Origin: Nereocystis luetkeana
Lineage: Eukaryota > Sar > Phaeophyceae > Laminariales > Laminariaceae
Assembly (NCBI GenBank): GCA_031213475.1
Contig: JARUPZ010000013.1
Location: forward strand, 11,253,198-11,317,197
DNA: 64,000 nt
Direction of reading: 5' to 3'
Under the pieces are notes generated by a model, which did no database searches, was not told the DNA's origin, and saw only the letters and a program-made list of their open reading frames with translations. Every line of letters starts with the position of its first letter. Position 1 is the stretch's first letter. The position numbers and the translations under genes are program-made. This document shows, in pieces, positions 1 through 14,300 of the stretch.

Positions 1-74
1 AGTGTCCGTCTTCGTCCCCGGGTCGTTGAAAATGTAGGTGTGCGGAAAAACGCACGATTCGGGGTTTTCAAATT

Positions 75-1330
75 ACCCTCCCCGGGTGAGGTGGGACCTC
101 GCCGTTGTCTAGGGGGACAACTAACTCTTGCCGCGCGCTTACTCGACGACAGCCAGCTAACCGTAAATCAGCCTGTGGAGTTGGGGTTTCCACACCTTGC
201 GCGGCAATATCGACCCGAGGGACGTAGGTTGTCGCCCCGGTTTTGTGGGAGTTTACATGTACGGAATAATTTATGATCCGGGGATGGAAACTTATGATCG
301 GCTGGTGAGGACGGACCTCGACGTAGTCCTGGGGCAACTCTATCTGCGCTTTGGTTCCATAAGCCCCAGCCAACTCGCGAATCAGTCAAGGGAACGGGGT
401 ATCACAACCGTTTGGGGCGGTATCGACCCGGGGGAACTCCATTTGCGTCCCCAGGTTGTTGGTTTAGTGGGTGTATGGAATCTATACTATCACGGTGTAG
501 GAGCCGTACCGGCCCCGGGTGCGACGGGATCTCGCCGTTGCCCCGGTGTGCCATTCTCGCCGCGCGGGCTCCATGAACCCCAACCAACAATATATCAACT
601 AGTAGGGTTGGGGTTTCCACCTGGGAAATGAAGTTTAATTTTTACAAAGAGATGGTACCCTGTCATCCCCGAGTGCGACAGGATTTCGACTCTGTCCCTA
701 GGGAAAACTGTCGCCGCGCGCTTATCTGTAAATAGTCGATGCTGGTGGAGTTTCCACACCTTCCACGGCGGTATCGACCCAGGGGAATACGTTTTCGTGC
801 TATATGTGTTGTAATTTGGATGTTGGGCAAGATTTCGTATCCGGGGATGGAACCATTCCGCCCCCGGGTGCGGGGGAACCCTGCCGTTGTACCGAGGGGA
901 TACTTTCCCTGCATGCTGGCACCATGAGCTCCAGCCGTAAATCAGCCAGTGGGGTCGGGATTTCCACATATTGCGGGGGGGTATCAACCCAGGGGGTGTA
1001 TGTTTTCGTCCACGGATCGTGGAACGTGTAGACGCATCGAAGGATTAGGGTCCGGGGATCATGCTCGATCGTCCCCGGTGCCGCTGACTACATGAGCCTC
1101 TCAGCCAATCATTGATCAACGGATGGGGGTGAGGTTTCCACACAGTGCGGGGCGGTGTCCACCCGCGGGATGGCTGTTGGTCGGAGTTGTAGATATGTGG
1201 AAGGATTTATGATCCGGGGTTGGGACCCAATCCTGTCCAAGTGTGGTGGAACCTGGACGGCTCTATTCAGCGTCAATGGTTTAGAAAGATCCAGCGGCCT
1301 CTGGCATGGATTTGGCCAACCAATCGACAC
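75..1330. repeat. Degenerate tandem repeats, about 210-bp unit
   Basis: Related blocks recur in one order: a CCCGGGTG block followed by CTCGCCGTTG (near 79, 512, 861), a TTTCCACACC...ATCGACCC block (near 187, 400, 750, 959, 1135) and an ATCCGGGGATGGAA block (near 278, 840, 1050, 1214). Spacing is mostly 155-220 bp, so this is an old diverged array of about six or seven units. Open frames exist on both strands, but none has a recognisable protein motif and I do not call a gene. Confidence 0.6.
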
Positions 1331-2271
1331 CCAGAAATTTGTTTTAAAAGTGTGAGTCAGCAGCTAGGCTGGCTAGATGGCTGTCAGACCTACCTCGACA
1401 TTTTGCCACGGCCACGACTCGGCGCGGCGTGGGACCCAATGTTCTGATGGTTGTGGCACCCAGCCTCCTCACCCAGAGGCAAGGCGGGTTTGAAGTGCTC
1501 TGGATCGCGCTACCCAATTACAGACAGCCAGACATACAAGTATCTGTGTATTGAGATGCCATCCGCTGTCACTCCAACCATTGCGTTTGTTTACCAACCC
1601 TTGCTGTATTTTCGTCTGTGTCGTTTCATGTCGCCATACTACTGTTAGTAACAGCATTTTTTCACACTTGGTGTGGGACGAAATTGTTTATGATCGGACG
1701 CTCATTTGGCTGACATCGTCGAGCGTCGTAAGGTTCTGCAGTGGGAAAGGACATATTTGTTTGGACAATCTCACCTCGAACCCTAACTGCACAAATAGCC
1801 TAAATATTACGACACCACTTAGTGCTACAGCCCATAGGACCGCTGAAAAACAAAAGTTCTACAGTTTTAATTAACAATACACCAAACCCCCCCCACCCTA
1901 CCCCTGGTCAGCCGTCTAAGAACAGCAACAACACCAATCGCTAAAAGGTAGGGGTACTTTGTGAGAAACGAGTGTACGGGTATACTGTAGTACAAGCGGA
2001 ACCAGACCTGCGCTAATCACCACCTGTTGCCCAAAACATGTACTGTAGATTTTCCCAAAGCATTGTAACGTCCAAACCCCTAATTTAGCCTATTGACCAT
2101 CGGATTCGAAACATGTGCGTTGCTGTCCCTAGAAATACTCCTAGCCCATACTTGTTGCGGCTTAGTATGCTCATTATACCTGATCATATTGTAAAGACAG
2201 TTCTCCTATCGTCGTATTGACCTCTTTCCTGTGCTATGGAAACCCCAATGCTCGTTGTGCAATGCCCGCAG
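1331..2271. other. No gene seen; upstream of first recognised exon
   Basis: AT-leaning sequence with a short C-run near 1887. Nothing resembling the beta-helix repeat exons that start at 2272 was found, so the 5' end of that gene is either unrecognised here or outside the window. Confidence 0.4.
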
Positions 2272-2355
2272 GTGCCGTGCAAGGCCATACTGCTCCAATC
2301 TACATCGAGGGCAACACCACTTCTTTCAGCCACAACACAGCCGGGGAGAACGGAG
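2272..2355 (+). CDS. Beta-helix repeat exon 1 (first recognised)
   Basis: 84 bp after a CCCGCAG acceptor, encoding one repeat (AVQGHTAPIYIEGNTTSF then SHNTAGENGG). It begins with two bases completing a Gly codon and ends one base into a codon, like its neighbours. The donor would be GCGAGT, a GC-AG intron; the nearby GTAAGA at 2360 would break the phase. Confidence 0.7.
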
Positions 2356-5300
2356 GCGAGTAAGACCACTCACCACTCATGCCTCGCCACTCGCCACCTT
2401 GCATCACCACTACAAAGCATTCTTGATATTACCTGGTACACGTAGCTCTCCAGCAGTGCTATGAATCAGCAATATGATAGGTACATCACGGCATTCTCCT
2501 CTGGGACAGATCAAGGCGTTGAAAAGCTTTCATCGGAACTTGGGATACTTTCCCCGCGGTCTGTGTGCTCTTGGTTGGCGCGTGCGAGTAGTGGGCACGT
2601 GGTTGTTAATGTTGTATTTATGTTATTCCCGGTGTGTTATATCCCAAATGCTCCGGCGTGTTTTCAGTTGATGTCCCTACGATAATTGGAACTCTTCGTG
2701 TCACGACCGCCTGCATGACGGTGGTGCCTTGATGCCAGAGCGGCCACACAAGGTTTTGAGTCGTTGACATTATTATTTCTTGACTACCACATGTTATGTT
2801 CTTCTTCCACGATGTTCGGAACTTATCCCGTTACCACCCCGAAAAAACGTTCGGTGATAATATGTGATGGTGGAACATGAGCATTGACAGGAGTATCACC
2901 ACATCATGCTTGCCCGCCCCCAGGTGCCTTGCACTACTACACTGGAGACAGAATCGACATCGTCGGTATCAGCACGTTTTGTCACAACTCAGCCCGTTGG
3001 CGTGGAGGTGGGCAACACCACCATACAAACATAGATACAAGAACGGTGCGGAGAGTGACAGACGCGCTGAAGAGATCAAACTCGTAACTGCATTATGGCT
3101 ACTGCGTTGGCGGTTCGTCAATTTTTTGTGTGTACCAGCAATAATCTTGGGATCGTATTCACTGTACATCGATGCGTCTCAGCGCAGAGACCTTGTTTGG
3201 TGGCTGGCTGGGTGTGGGTTAGCGGGTAAACGGGTTGCTGAAAGCGTCGGTTGTGCGTGGGCTGGTTGATCCAACCACCTCGAATACCAGCCACCATCAA
3301 CGTTTCATTGTTGAACGATGCGCGCTCGCGCATGCGCCTTGTATGGTGGGTGAGTAGGCGGCTTGGGGTGGGCGAAGTGTATCGGTAATAATATCAATTA
3401 ATGACGGTTTAGATCGTGTTTAGCATAATAGAGGATCGACTGGGAAGGTCTTGTATTATTGTCTATCAACCCCCCCCACCAAACGAAAGCAAGAAAGGAG
3501 ACAAGGACAGACAGTTTGGTTGGGATTAATAAACCCTGTAGGGATTACGTGCGACTACTGAATTAACATGATCGTTACATCCGACGACGGGTGGTCTATA
3601 CCCTACAGTCATTTGTCGGGCTTGCCGGCATTCACAAAAACACATTTGAGTCAAGAGCACAGGACATTGCTGGTCGCCTCTCGTACATTACTCCCTTTTT
3701 TCACTATCGTTATTTCTACTTTATTTAGCCACACCATATAACGGAAGGTAGCGGTACAAGCGTGTGCTGCTCGGCACGTCCTTGATTGAACGTATCTAAC
3801 TTGCTTTACTCCTTCCTGCGAGGTTGGGGTATGGTCTGATAATCAGATATTCGGACGGCCGTACTCGTCATCGGTGGCGTTGAATACCGGTTTTAAAACG
3901 TGTGCCAACCTATCATGCCCCTAAAACTTCGTGGAGCACAACTATTAATAGGAGCACTACGACTTGCCTCTCTTCGCCAGGCATGCTTATAAAACAAATA
4001 GAATGCTTACGAATTAGTGTGGATTTCCGTCGGTCGCAGGAGCATTGAGTGCCGTCTCAGCAGAGCTCCACATCATCACAGGGACCACCTCGTTCTTGCA
4101 CAACACGGGCTACGACGGAGGTGAGAGCGGGCCGAGACGAGATGTGTACAATAGCTACGCTACAGGAGCTCCTTAGGTGTGAATACGTCGACGCGATTCA
4201 ATAGATTGACGATATCCAGCCGAGGAGTATGTTGTAGGGTGTCGTATTAATAAGACCCTTGTATAAATATATAGTAACTACATCGACCATTAGGGTTAGA
4301 GTGTTGTTTTGACCACGCCACGACGTCACGATCGCATTCAGTTTGACTCGGCCACAAGTAGGCGTTGTTTCCACCTCCCGAATCAAGTACAGGCCAGTAC
4401 TGAACCGTACCGAACATAGTTCGAGAGAGTGTGGCATGAGGTATTATCCAGCACTGGAATATTTGAATAACGTTAGTAAAGAAGATCAGGGCAACGCACA
4501 AGGCCTATTCATGATACATGACCTGAGCGAAGCAGGTCGTTCGCTGCGATGATGGAGGTGATGGGTTATGCTGGATGGCCTCTTCCTTTTGCTGAGGTGT
4601 CTTTGCTCTCATTTCGTCCGCGTGAGCAAACAACATCCCTATTGTATTCGACTGCGACTGTGGAAGTTAACTTGAGTTAAATGTTGTTGTCGCTGTGGCT
4701 AGTGCTAGAGGAGTATGATGTGGTTGTGTTGGAATCTATAGGTTGGGCAGTGTCCTACGTTTGTTAGTCGAGGAACACCCCCTCATAGTCAGACCTATTT
4801 CCAACATGTCACCAACTACAATATTTCCGCTGATTTAATTTGTAAATTGGCGAGCTGGGCTTTTCTTGAGTGTTTGCTCCTGTGTGTTGGTTGCGCTGGT
4901 TTCCGAAGTGGCTACTATTTTACTTTTATTAGCTTTGTGAGATGCACCTGGACCACATTGGGAATCGTTGTTAATAGTGTCCCCGACCCCCGTGTGCCCT
5001 AAGGTTGCCTTCTTTGAGACTCTTGGAAACTGCAATCGCTGTCTGTAAACAGATTTTCTTGTGTTAATTACGGCTACTTAGTTCAACCAAACGACTACCC
5101 GGGCATCATTGCGTGCAACCATGTATAATGATACGTTCATAAACGTGATCAACCATGTGCGTACGAAGTATCTATTTTCTGGTACGTCAACAATACCCCC
5201 AGACTGATCGATGGGAACTACGGTAGATACTTTACTGCTGTAAATTTAAATAACGTATTCCTTCTCACAGGTGGCGTTGATGCCCACGAAACCACGATCA

Positions 5301-8300
5301 TCATCGACGGCAACGCCACCTTCGCCAACAACTCAGCAGATCATGATGGGGGTGAGAGAAAAGCAAAATATTTACGGTTACGCGCATGCATGAGGATCAT
5401 GGTCAAATATACAATACCGTAGTAATAGTGTTCTGACTAGAGGTAAAAAAAGCGTTAGCCGTTGCCAACTGGTCTCCACAGCCCCCGGAAACTGACGCAT
5501 GCAGTATGATTTACAACGTCAGCCTTGACCTCCCCTCGGCCATGATCGATACTACCGCACGTTAATCGTATGTGTTCTACGTGTGATATAAGTCGTGACC
5601 ACCTTGCGATCGAGGGTTTATTTCACGATAGCGCATACCACGTATCCCGTATTCGATTACACCACTCACTCGCGGTTTTGCGTACACAAACTATTGGCAA
5701 TAAGCAAAAAAACATATTTGACGTACTACAAGTCGCTATCCTCTGGACGTGAACAAACTGAACGTGTCCCCCATCACACAGGCGCTTGTGTTGTGACCAT
5801 GTGCTACGTATGCCGCGAGAGACGTGTGTGGGGACAAACACAGCTTTTGTGCCCTCGACCAAATTCGGTAGCATTAATTAGTTATCACCTACGAGGCGCA
5901 CGATATGCGGGCAGGCTTGCCTGGTCCTCGATATGTTGGAAGCTAATGCATGTTTGAACCACATCGCACCTTATATTAGTCGCCGAGGGGTTCGCTTCAA
6001 TCGTTGACTACAGTACTGTAGTCTGATGCACGCGGGCGGAATCTCGGCCATCGGTTTAACAGATAATACCCGCCCACAGCATTGCTCGGGCTATTAATGG
6101 TTGTGAATCATATATACGTCAATAAAAGTTTAAGGCTCATCATGGCGTAACGCCAGAGGTACGGGATCACGCATTTACCATAGGCGGATGCCTGCGGGGA
6201 TGTTCAGGATATTTACCCTACGTTCGTATCCCGGATTCTTGGCGCCGCTTGTCTTCCTAGTGGCTAGTCCTCTGAGTTAAGATTGCACTATATTTCAGGT
6301 TGCATCATAGTACAACACCGGTGATCTGGGTTAGGGTCAAGATACTTTGCTTCGGGTTATGAAAATTCAAAGTTACGTTTTAACTCAAGCCTTTCCACCC
6401 GAGAGAATACACAACCAGGGCGGCCGCTGGAAGTGTGTTGTCTCCGAGATTATGCCATATCGTTTTCATAATACCTGATTCATTCGCGTCATCGACAACG
6501 ACTTGTTTCCATCCCGCGTTTTACCACCCGTGAGTGTTGTATGTTCTGCCCGTCACTGTATTGTGTCGTTACATCTAGAATCGGTGACATCTTTGTTGGC
6601 CTTACAACATACCGGTGCAAGTTTCAAGATATCAGGCAGGCCAGATACAGAACAACCACCGAATTGGAGTTCACGTTGTACTGGAATCGGCATGATGCCG
6701 GAGGAGACCAAAAATCGTCGACGTGTGGATCGAGTCGGATTGGCGTCGAAATTTGAGAGTTGCCAAGGAAGAAGGCGTGCATTTGTTGTGGCGTGAAAGG
6801 TTGACTTGCGGTACAGAAATATGAGGGTTAGGGTTATATGATATACTGCGCCTCGGGGGTGGAAATTAGTCGATCCACACTACACTACCGTGCGTCGAGT
6901 CAATCAATATATTGAGCATGTGTGTATCGTCGGGTAGTGGCTGGTTCTAGTCTACTACTCTACAGTAGTGTGTTTTCGGGGGTGATTAATAGCATGTGAT
7001 TAGTTTGTGTTTAACACGCACGTCGCTTCCGTCCGTTCGGATTATTGTAAATTTTTAGTAGGACGATCCGCGTGTGGTTTCTGGTAGGGTTTGAGGCATG
7101 AATGGCCATGCTCTGGGTACTACAATGGAGATGCGCCACACTCCGGCAGGGGTTTATAGTACAAATACGGTTCACCAGGTTACGATATGGCATTGCCCTG
7201 ATCACGTCCCAAAGATCGGCGACAAGCGCGAGAACAATGACTGGAATTCAAATTGGTCTAGGCGGGGTAACACTGGGCTGGTTCGGATAGATGTGCTAAA
7301 GAAGACTACCCAAAGGCCAAAGTCAGTCGAAAATGGTTAGGATGGCTATCATGGCAGAGTCGTTTTGGTTGGCAACCATAGTATTACGATTAAGCGTGGT
7401 AACGAATATTGGAAATACGAATTGACAGTTTTCTCGGAGCTCTTCTGGACGATTACCACAACGCCAACATACCGCGCCGGTGTCCTCGGCGGTGCGCAGG
7501 TCGTGGTTATCGTTGTCACGATACGTTCGTTACTCTTCTGTAATTCCCTGGATAGGATATGGTCGAACAAAAGGGGTTAGCGATAGGAATGCCGCGTGCT
7601 CACCATTTGTACTTCGACATGTCCATGCGCACGCATGGTCTATACGTTTGGCAGTCGTTGAATGAAACCATCCCTGAACAAGTCGGTCGATATCGGTTTC
7701 ACACAACGTTCATAGTAATTGGTTTTTTTGTAATCGTGCTATAACACTAACCATGTCCCCCACACTAACTCTCAGGGGCCCTCTACAGCCTCGGCGCAAA
7801 CACCACCATCACGGGAACGACGGAGTTTTCGGGTAACCCCGCCCTCAACGGAGGTATGGTCCGACTGAAACAGCAAATCACGTTTACTAATTTCACTACG
7901 ATCGGTTCGGAGGAACTTGCCGGCTTGCAGAGGCACGGCTGAAAGGGGGCTTCGTTGAACTGGACACACCTGGACTTACATCGCCTCTGCTTCGAAAGTT
8001 ACGATGCTTCATGGGAGTCGAAACGTCTCACTCCGACTGGTCGCGCTACATCGAATACAGGGGATCATGCTCTAGGTCCCCCCCCACACACACCGCTGTT
8101 CTAATCATCCGAGTTGTACAGAAAATTCCTTGAAAGTCTGGAGTTCTTGCGGTTTGATGTATATACACTTGTCCTCTGATATGCCGGAATGAAAACAGTC
8201 ACAATAGAACTGGTGTTTCGATTTCGCCCCCGCGCGTTCTCACGCTCATCAGGTGGCATATATTCTGTCCTTTGCCCGATCTTCGAAATATTGGGGATGA

Positions 8301-11300
8301 CGTCCTTCTTTCGAAATACCGTACATTTTTACGGAGGGGCCATATCGCTATCGGACCCGCAACATTTTAACATCGTCGGAGCTACATTCGAATCAAATGG
8401 AGGCGCATCTGGTGGAGCTGTGGCCATCACGTCCAGAGAAGGCAAAGCAGGGGGGCTTGAGCGTTGTCGATTTGACAGCAACTATGCGAAAAACGGAGGG
8501 GCTTTGTACTTCGACACTGGCCCCGTAGACGACGCAGACCTGACTGAGAATGTTAGGTTCGTGAAAGATTCGGTCTTCCTTCATAACGTTGCCGGTGAGA
8601 GGTCGTTGACAAATTCAATACTTGTATCTTGATAGATAGTCTAACTTGTGGCAAGGGTTAGAGCAATGCCTTTGGGCTGTACGGGGTTCTTGTTAGCATT
8701 CTTTATCCGCTGGTGAAGTCATTTGATGACCACCGGCCGCCACGTCCAAACTTAGTGCCAGACGTCTAGAGTAGGTGCTTGCTTCCATGATAAATCATCT
8801 CAAATAGCACAGTTCAGACATGGCAAAATATTTCCTACTGCAGTGGGGACAAGCTAAAACGTAGATCCTTGCCCGTGGGAGGGAACTTGTCTGGGGCACG
8901 GTAAGAACAATATGTATTTTTATTCGATTAGAATCGTACCCTTGTCCTTCACATGCTCCCTTGGTTTACAGTTAAATCGGGTAGAGGGCTCTACAACGCC
9001 GGCGCATTAGCAGTTAGCGGCGCACTGTTCAAGGAAAACATAGCCGGGGAAGACGGTTTAGCAATCCACGACGAGGGATCTTATCTTGTGCTGGGAAACG
9101 TGACCTTCGAGGAAAACATGTTCATGTGCCCTGTTCAACAGTACGCGGATGCTCATCATGTGAGTGCATTCCTGACATGTCTCCCTCTTGTTTGATACCT
9201 GATACCTGGCACAATCCAAATACCACAGTCCCTCAGCAAACCACAACAGATGTAAGGCAAAGACTTTGCATCTTGGCCGCTGTTTATCAACACGGTAAGA
9301 TAACGTCGACAATGTTTTCTGCGGTCAGCAATGTCTATATTGGACGGGGTACCTTTAGACACAACTGATTTCTGACCAACGGGGCTCCTTAACAGTGAGC
9401 TAGCGGTTTTTCCTCGGGCTGCTGCTACTGTAGTAATTATCTCTGTGTCAGTTATAGGGTGAGTTAGAGAGATCTCCCCATGGTCGCAGTCTTAAACATC
9501 GTAGTGTAGGTACTCCTTCATCTTATACCGCGGCGCGGCTCCTCGGCGGGGGGTGGTGGCATGGCGGCGAAGCAATGCACTTTCTTTAAACGCGCAAATG
9601 AAACATTGTACAACCAGTGTGGGGGTAGAAACCCAAAATGTATTTGATTTTACGTGCTGCTACCGCGTGGGCTGAAGTGTTACCGTAAACCGCTGAATAT
9701 TTTTACCTAGCACTAGGTGGTTTCGAGAGCCAAACAAGCAGCAGCAAATACAAACCATGTTTCCTATTCTGTTTTGCTCCTTTGGTGCGACTCGAAAAAC
9801 TTCATTTCAGCACCGTGTTATCTATCATGCCCATTGCATGCGGACTGCGTCCTCAAACATCGCTTGCTCGAAAACCTTTGCCCTCTTTCCGTCTCGTTCG
9901 ATCTTTTAGCAGAGCTCAGACGATGGCGGCATCTGCCGATTCGAAGTGGTCTGTCACCAATGCTTGGAGGGGTGCGGGGTTCACGTTAAGGTTGCCAAGG
10001 TGGTAGCCGATACTATTCCCGTTTGCGAGGAGATCCCCGATGGTGTCTCGCGATCGTCGTCTACTACGCTTGCAACGTTCTATCTTTTGAGGGGCTACTA
10101 CCTCGTTTCCAACCAAAGTCGAGTCATCCGGGAGTGCTACGTATCGGATGCTTGCACTGGGGGTACCGACCATCTCAACTACTGCGCCACTGGCTACACA
10201 GGACCTTGTAAGTAGCTGCAGGGTATCGGGTTGGGCGTGCTGGCTACGCCTGTAATCCTTCCGCGATTCATTTTTTTTTATTTCGTTTTTTATCCTCCGG
10301 CGGAATGGTAAATAATAAATCTTAAGCTCACCACACTTCCACTTTCAAAATCCGTGTCGTGTATCATTTCAACTCGTAGCTCCCGTTGTAGCATCAGACC
10401 AAGCTGCTCTTACCCGTGGCGCTGGGGCACGTCGACCCGGTCTGACCCCAAGAGAGACAGTTGTGGTGGAGATAGCCATCCGGAAGAGTCATCTCCCACG
10501 GGTAGGGTGGGACTCGCGCGAGCTTACCCACTAACAAACATTAAAGCTATGAGGCCTTCCCGCTTGACTCGGTCCAGTTACGATCCGCCCTACCCATTGG
10601 GGCGTTGGTCCTCGGGCGGGAAAAGGACTGCGCTTGCGGACCAACGGCTGCATAGACGAGAAGCCTCGGCTGTACCTTTGTACGCACCGCTTCGGAATCG
10701 AAAGTGTTGTTGCTGCCAGACATGTCACTTATACCGCGCCAATGTATACCCTTACAAATTAGTGTCAGTCTCGCACTACTCTAGGGAAGAATCACCAAGC
10801 CTCTCCTGCCCCGATCGGCCCGTTCTGTCTCGTAGATTGTGCCGTCTGCGCTGACGGATATGCACCGGGATTATTGAGTCATTGCCACAAGTGCTCCACA
10901 GAGAACAGGCGCTGGACAGTGGGACTTGCAACAGCAGTCTCGATCCTTCTGGTTTTTGTGGTGGCCATGCTCGTGTACCATACTTCCGGAGGATCGGAGA
11001 ACAAAGCCAGTACCCCGTGTCGGAAGATGTTTCTGTGTTGCCAATACGGGTTTCGCAAGGCGCTTCCACTTGCTCCCATCAAGATCGTCGTCGTCGTTTG
11101 GCAGATCATCACGCAGGTGAGATTTTCCTGTCATGTTGCAGTACTTCTATTGGCTGACCTCAGGAACACGACGCGTAAGATATGTCTCATGTTGAGGATT
11201 TCTACTCCGAACAGGGGTTTGGTGGGATAACGGGATAACGCGCAAGCCACCCAAGGTCACTTGTCGTCTAGCTCCCATGACACCGAGTCATCATGACAGC

Positions 11301-14300
11301 TCGGGAACAATATAATAGAGAGGATCCCGTATTACTGTCTTGAGTCACCACCATGTGTTCCCGCGTCACCTGCGCTTACACCTTTAGAGACCGATCAACA
11401 CACGAGTATAAGCCGGCTAGCTTCTGTTGGTGAACGCGGCCACGGCCATCCAAGAGAGAAATCTCGGAGGGCAGGGGTCTGCGTCTTGAGTGCTTGCCTG
11501 TTCACGACGGTGATGGCACGGGGGAAGAGCGCGGAGTATCTGTTGAAAGTATACATCTGCTCAAGATATAGATAGCGACTCCAAGCTTCAGGGAGGGGTC
11601 GGAATCGTGGAGGAAGTCGCGACAGTCGTATGCAGCGGAACCCGGCGCGACTTGCATTTTTGTCATGACGAGTGCCAACGATTAAACAAAGGCTTTGAGT
11701 CCTCCACGAGGAGTTAAAGCTTCAAGCGGAGGCCGTGAGGAAAGTGGAAGGGGAGGTGTCCCGGAACGATAACGAGAAAAGGGAAAACAAGGATGAGGAG
11801 GAGAGACAGGAGATGCCACCCCAGCAGCAGCAGCACGATCCTAGCTAAGCTGAGTATAAGCGGCAGCTGGTAGATTTTTAATTTGGTGGAAGAGGCGCTG
11901 GAGACCAGCAGTTGCAGAGGCATCTGCAGCAGCGCCAGTAGCACCGTCAGCAATGACAGCACTTAGAATGTTGCTGCACTTGTTGCGATGATGAAACGCA
12001 AATGCCGCTACCACCGCCACTGCCGCCGTCACCGGTACCACCGTCGCCGCCGCAACAACACCCCAGTAAAGACAGGCACGTGTCTGAACCTGTGCGTCCG
12101 CTCCGCGCTGGCGACGTAGAAAGAGAACAGGCAGCGATAGAGGAAAATAGTCAGATGGCCGACAGAGGGAGCAGGGAGAGAGGTGGTGAAGAACGCGAAG
12201 GTGACGCTGAAATCATTTCTGGACTGCAGCACAAGGACGCCCGATCTGAGCGAAGAGGGATACGTTGCCCACGAGAAAGGAGACGAGGCAGAAAGAGAGG
12301 ATGGGCACCGGAGGAGGAGTCTGTATCATGGGTTGTTGATTGGCGCACGGCCGAAACAGGAAACGCTGCCCCAACACACAGAGAGGGTGAAAGGCTAAGG
12401 ATCAACGCGCCGTCAGCAAGGGCTTGACGGCCGAATCAGGCAGGTGTGGCTTTGTTGATTGCTTGCTGCTGAACATTTCAGTGCTTGCAGGCTTTATATT
12501 GATGCAAGAATGGTGAAGAATACCCACCCATTTAGTTGAGATTGAGAGTAGATAATAATGCTGGAGATTGGAGAGATATGGGGGTTTGATACACAGGCGT
12601 GTTTGTATAGTTTCTCTCACTGAACTTATCTTGTCGACGTACTGCAGGACAATGACGTCTGTCTGTTTTGCGGCAACATGGTCGAGAGCTCTGGCTGGGC
12701 ATCGACCCGAGTACGGGCGAAGAGTCTAAAACGAGTGAGGTTAAAGCGATTAAGAAACTAACTGTGAAATGCCGAGTGTTTTTTCCGCACGGAGCCTACT
12801 ACTACTGCTCTATCACTGGTGTATCATACCTGGTACTAGATACAACTGTAGTCAATGCAGCAGTATTGCATGAGCAAACAACTGCAATACGAAGGGTCCA
12901 GGTGCTCGTAGAATAAAATTGAGATAAGCCCTCGCGTGAACACCGTGAAGTCCACGACAGACTGCACAACGGCACTTCGCCCCGTGCACCCCTTGGAAAT
13001 TATTGTTACGTGACGTATGTATGCAGTAAGTTGAGGATTGCGTTATTTGTGGAGAGGTGTTCACTTGGTGTGATGACAGCAGCGAATAACGACAGTGTAG
13101 AAAGAGGTGTATGTATAGAGCCCTAGATCTTTGCGGCAATTCGCATGGGCACGTCTATATTTGCAGATAATTGGTTTTTGCGTTGTTCGGTTGCTGTGTA
13201 GGACCGCCCGTTCCGCTATTATTATTGTATCCCACGAAGGCGAGATAATTGTAAACGGAGTAATGTACTTAATACCCGGTACGAGCTCAGCAGTAATAGT
13301 ATTGTGCTGAGAGTACAATATACGGTATTACGGGAACCATATTAAATACCAGGTAGGACCTACCGTAGTCACAAAAACCTACCAGGTATTAATACCTGGT
13401 ACGCATATATTTCGCTTTTTTACTATTAATAACAGTATTTGGTAATATTTACTGATACGGGGGGCCATAGTTAACAGAACCAAATATTGTTCGTAAAAAT
13501 GTTTAAACATGTAGGTTTTCAGGTATACGATAGGTCCTGTTAAATATGGTCCCCCGTAATGTATTCCCCCGTGATAGTATATAATTCAAATTCAACTACA
13601 GCAGTACTCTGTCTGGACTGCAGAGTATAACACCCCCTCGTCCAGTGCGCGTTGCTCCGGTACTGCTGGTGATGGAGGAGTTAGTTAGGGGTATGAGCTG
13701 AGCCGAAAACTCTTGCGGACAGTATGCATGCATGGTACTGCTGCATATGAACACCAAGTAAGTAGGAGGATTGAGTGAGGAACTGTGCGCACGTACAGCA
13801 AGCAGTACACAGCAGTGCACAGCAGTGCACAGCAGTACACAGCAGTGGTCAAGGAATACATGGATACGATGCGGTATCACATATTGTCGGTGTCAAGCAA
13901 CAGTTTATTTTGCAGTGGTTTTGGAGAACTGGAATCGTTGTGGAAAAAAGGCGCTTGCAAGCTGTATGCATGAAGAGAGCAGAAGACCTAACGCCGACCT
14001 AATCACTCGATTGCGCAGCCCATCCCCAGTTTGTGTCGAGTCAAAACTGCGGAGACATCTGGTTTCACCCAGCAGGACTACAGTAGATGGATGGCCCGAG
14101 CTCCGGCAACGCCACGAGACCGGAAGAAGGCAGCCGTGGCGAAAACAACAGCAGTAGTAGTAGTGTTTGGAGCATTGGGGTGGTCTGGATGAAAAGTGGC
14201 TACCTGTGGTTGTGAGTTAACGACTTCATTGTTCGAGTTTTTGATTGGTGCCTCTGACCGATTGGTTGTTGTACATTGCATTGAGAGAATTACTGCTGAT

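Noticed and set aside
5782..5865. Possible extra beta-helix exon after a CACACAG acceptor
   Set aside because: Spacing to the G-x-T motif is too long, no GGAG donor, and the match needs a frame change.
12002..12427. 141-codon Pro/Arg/Glu-rich frame
   Set aside because: Inside the 7-kb intron, biased composition, no recognised motif, open on both strands.
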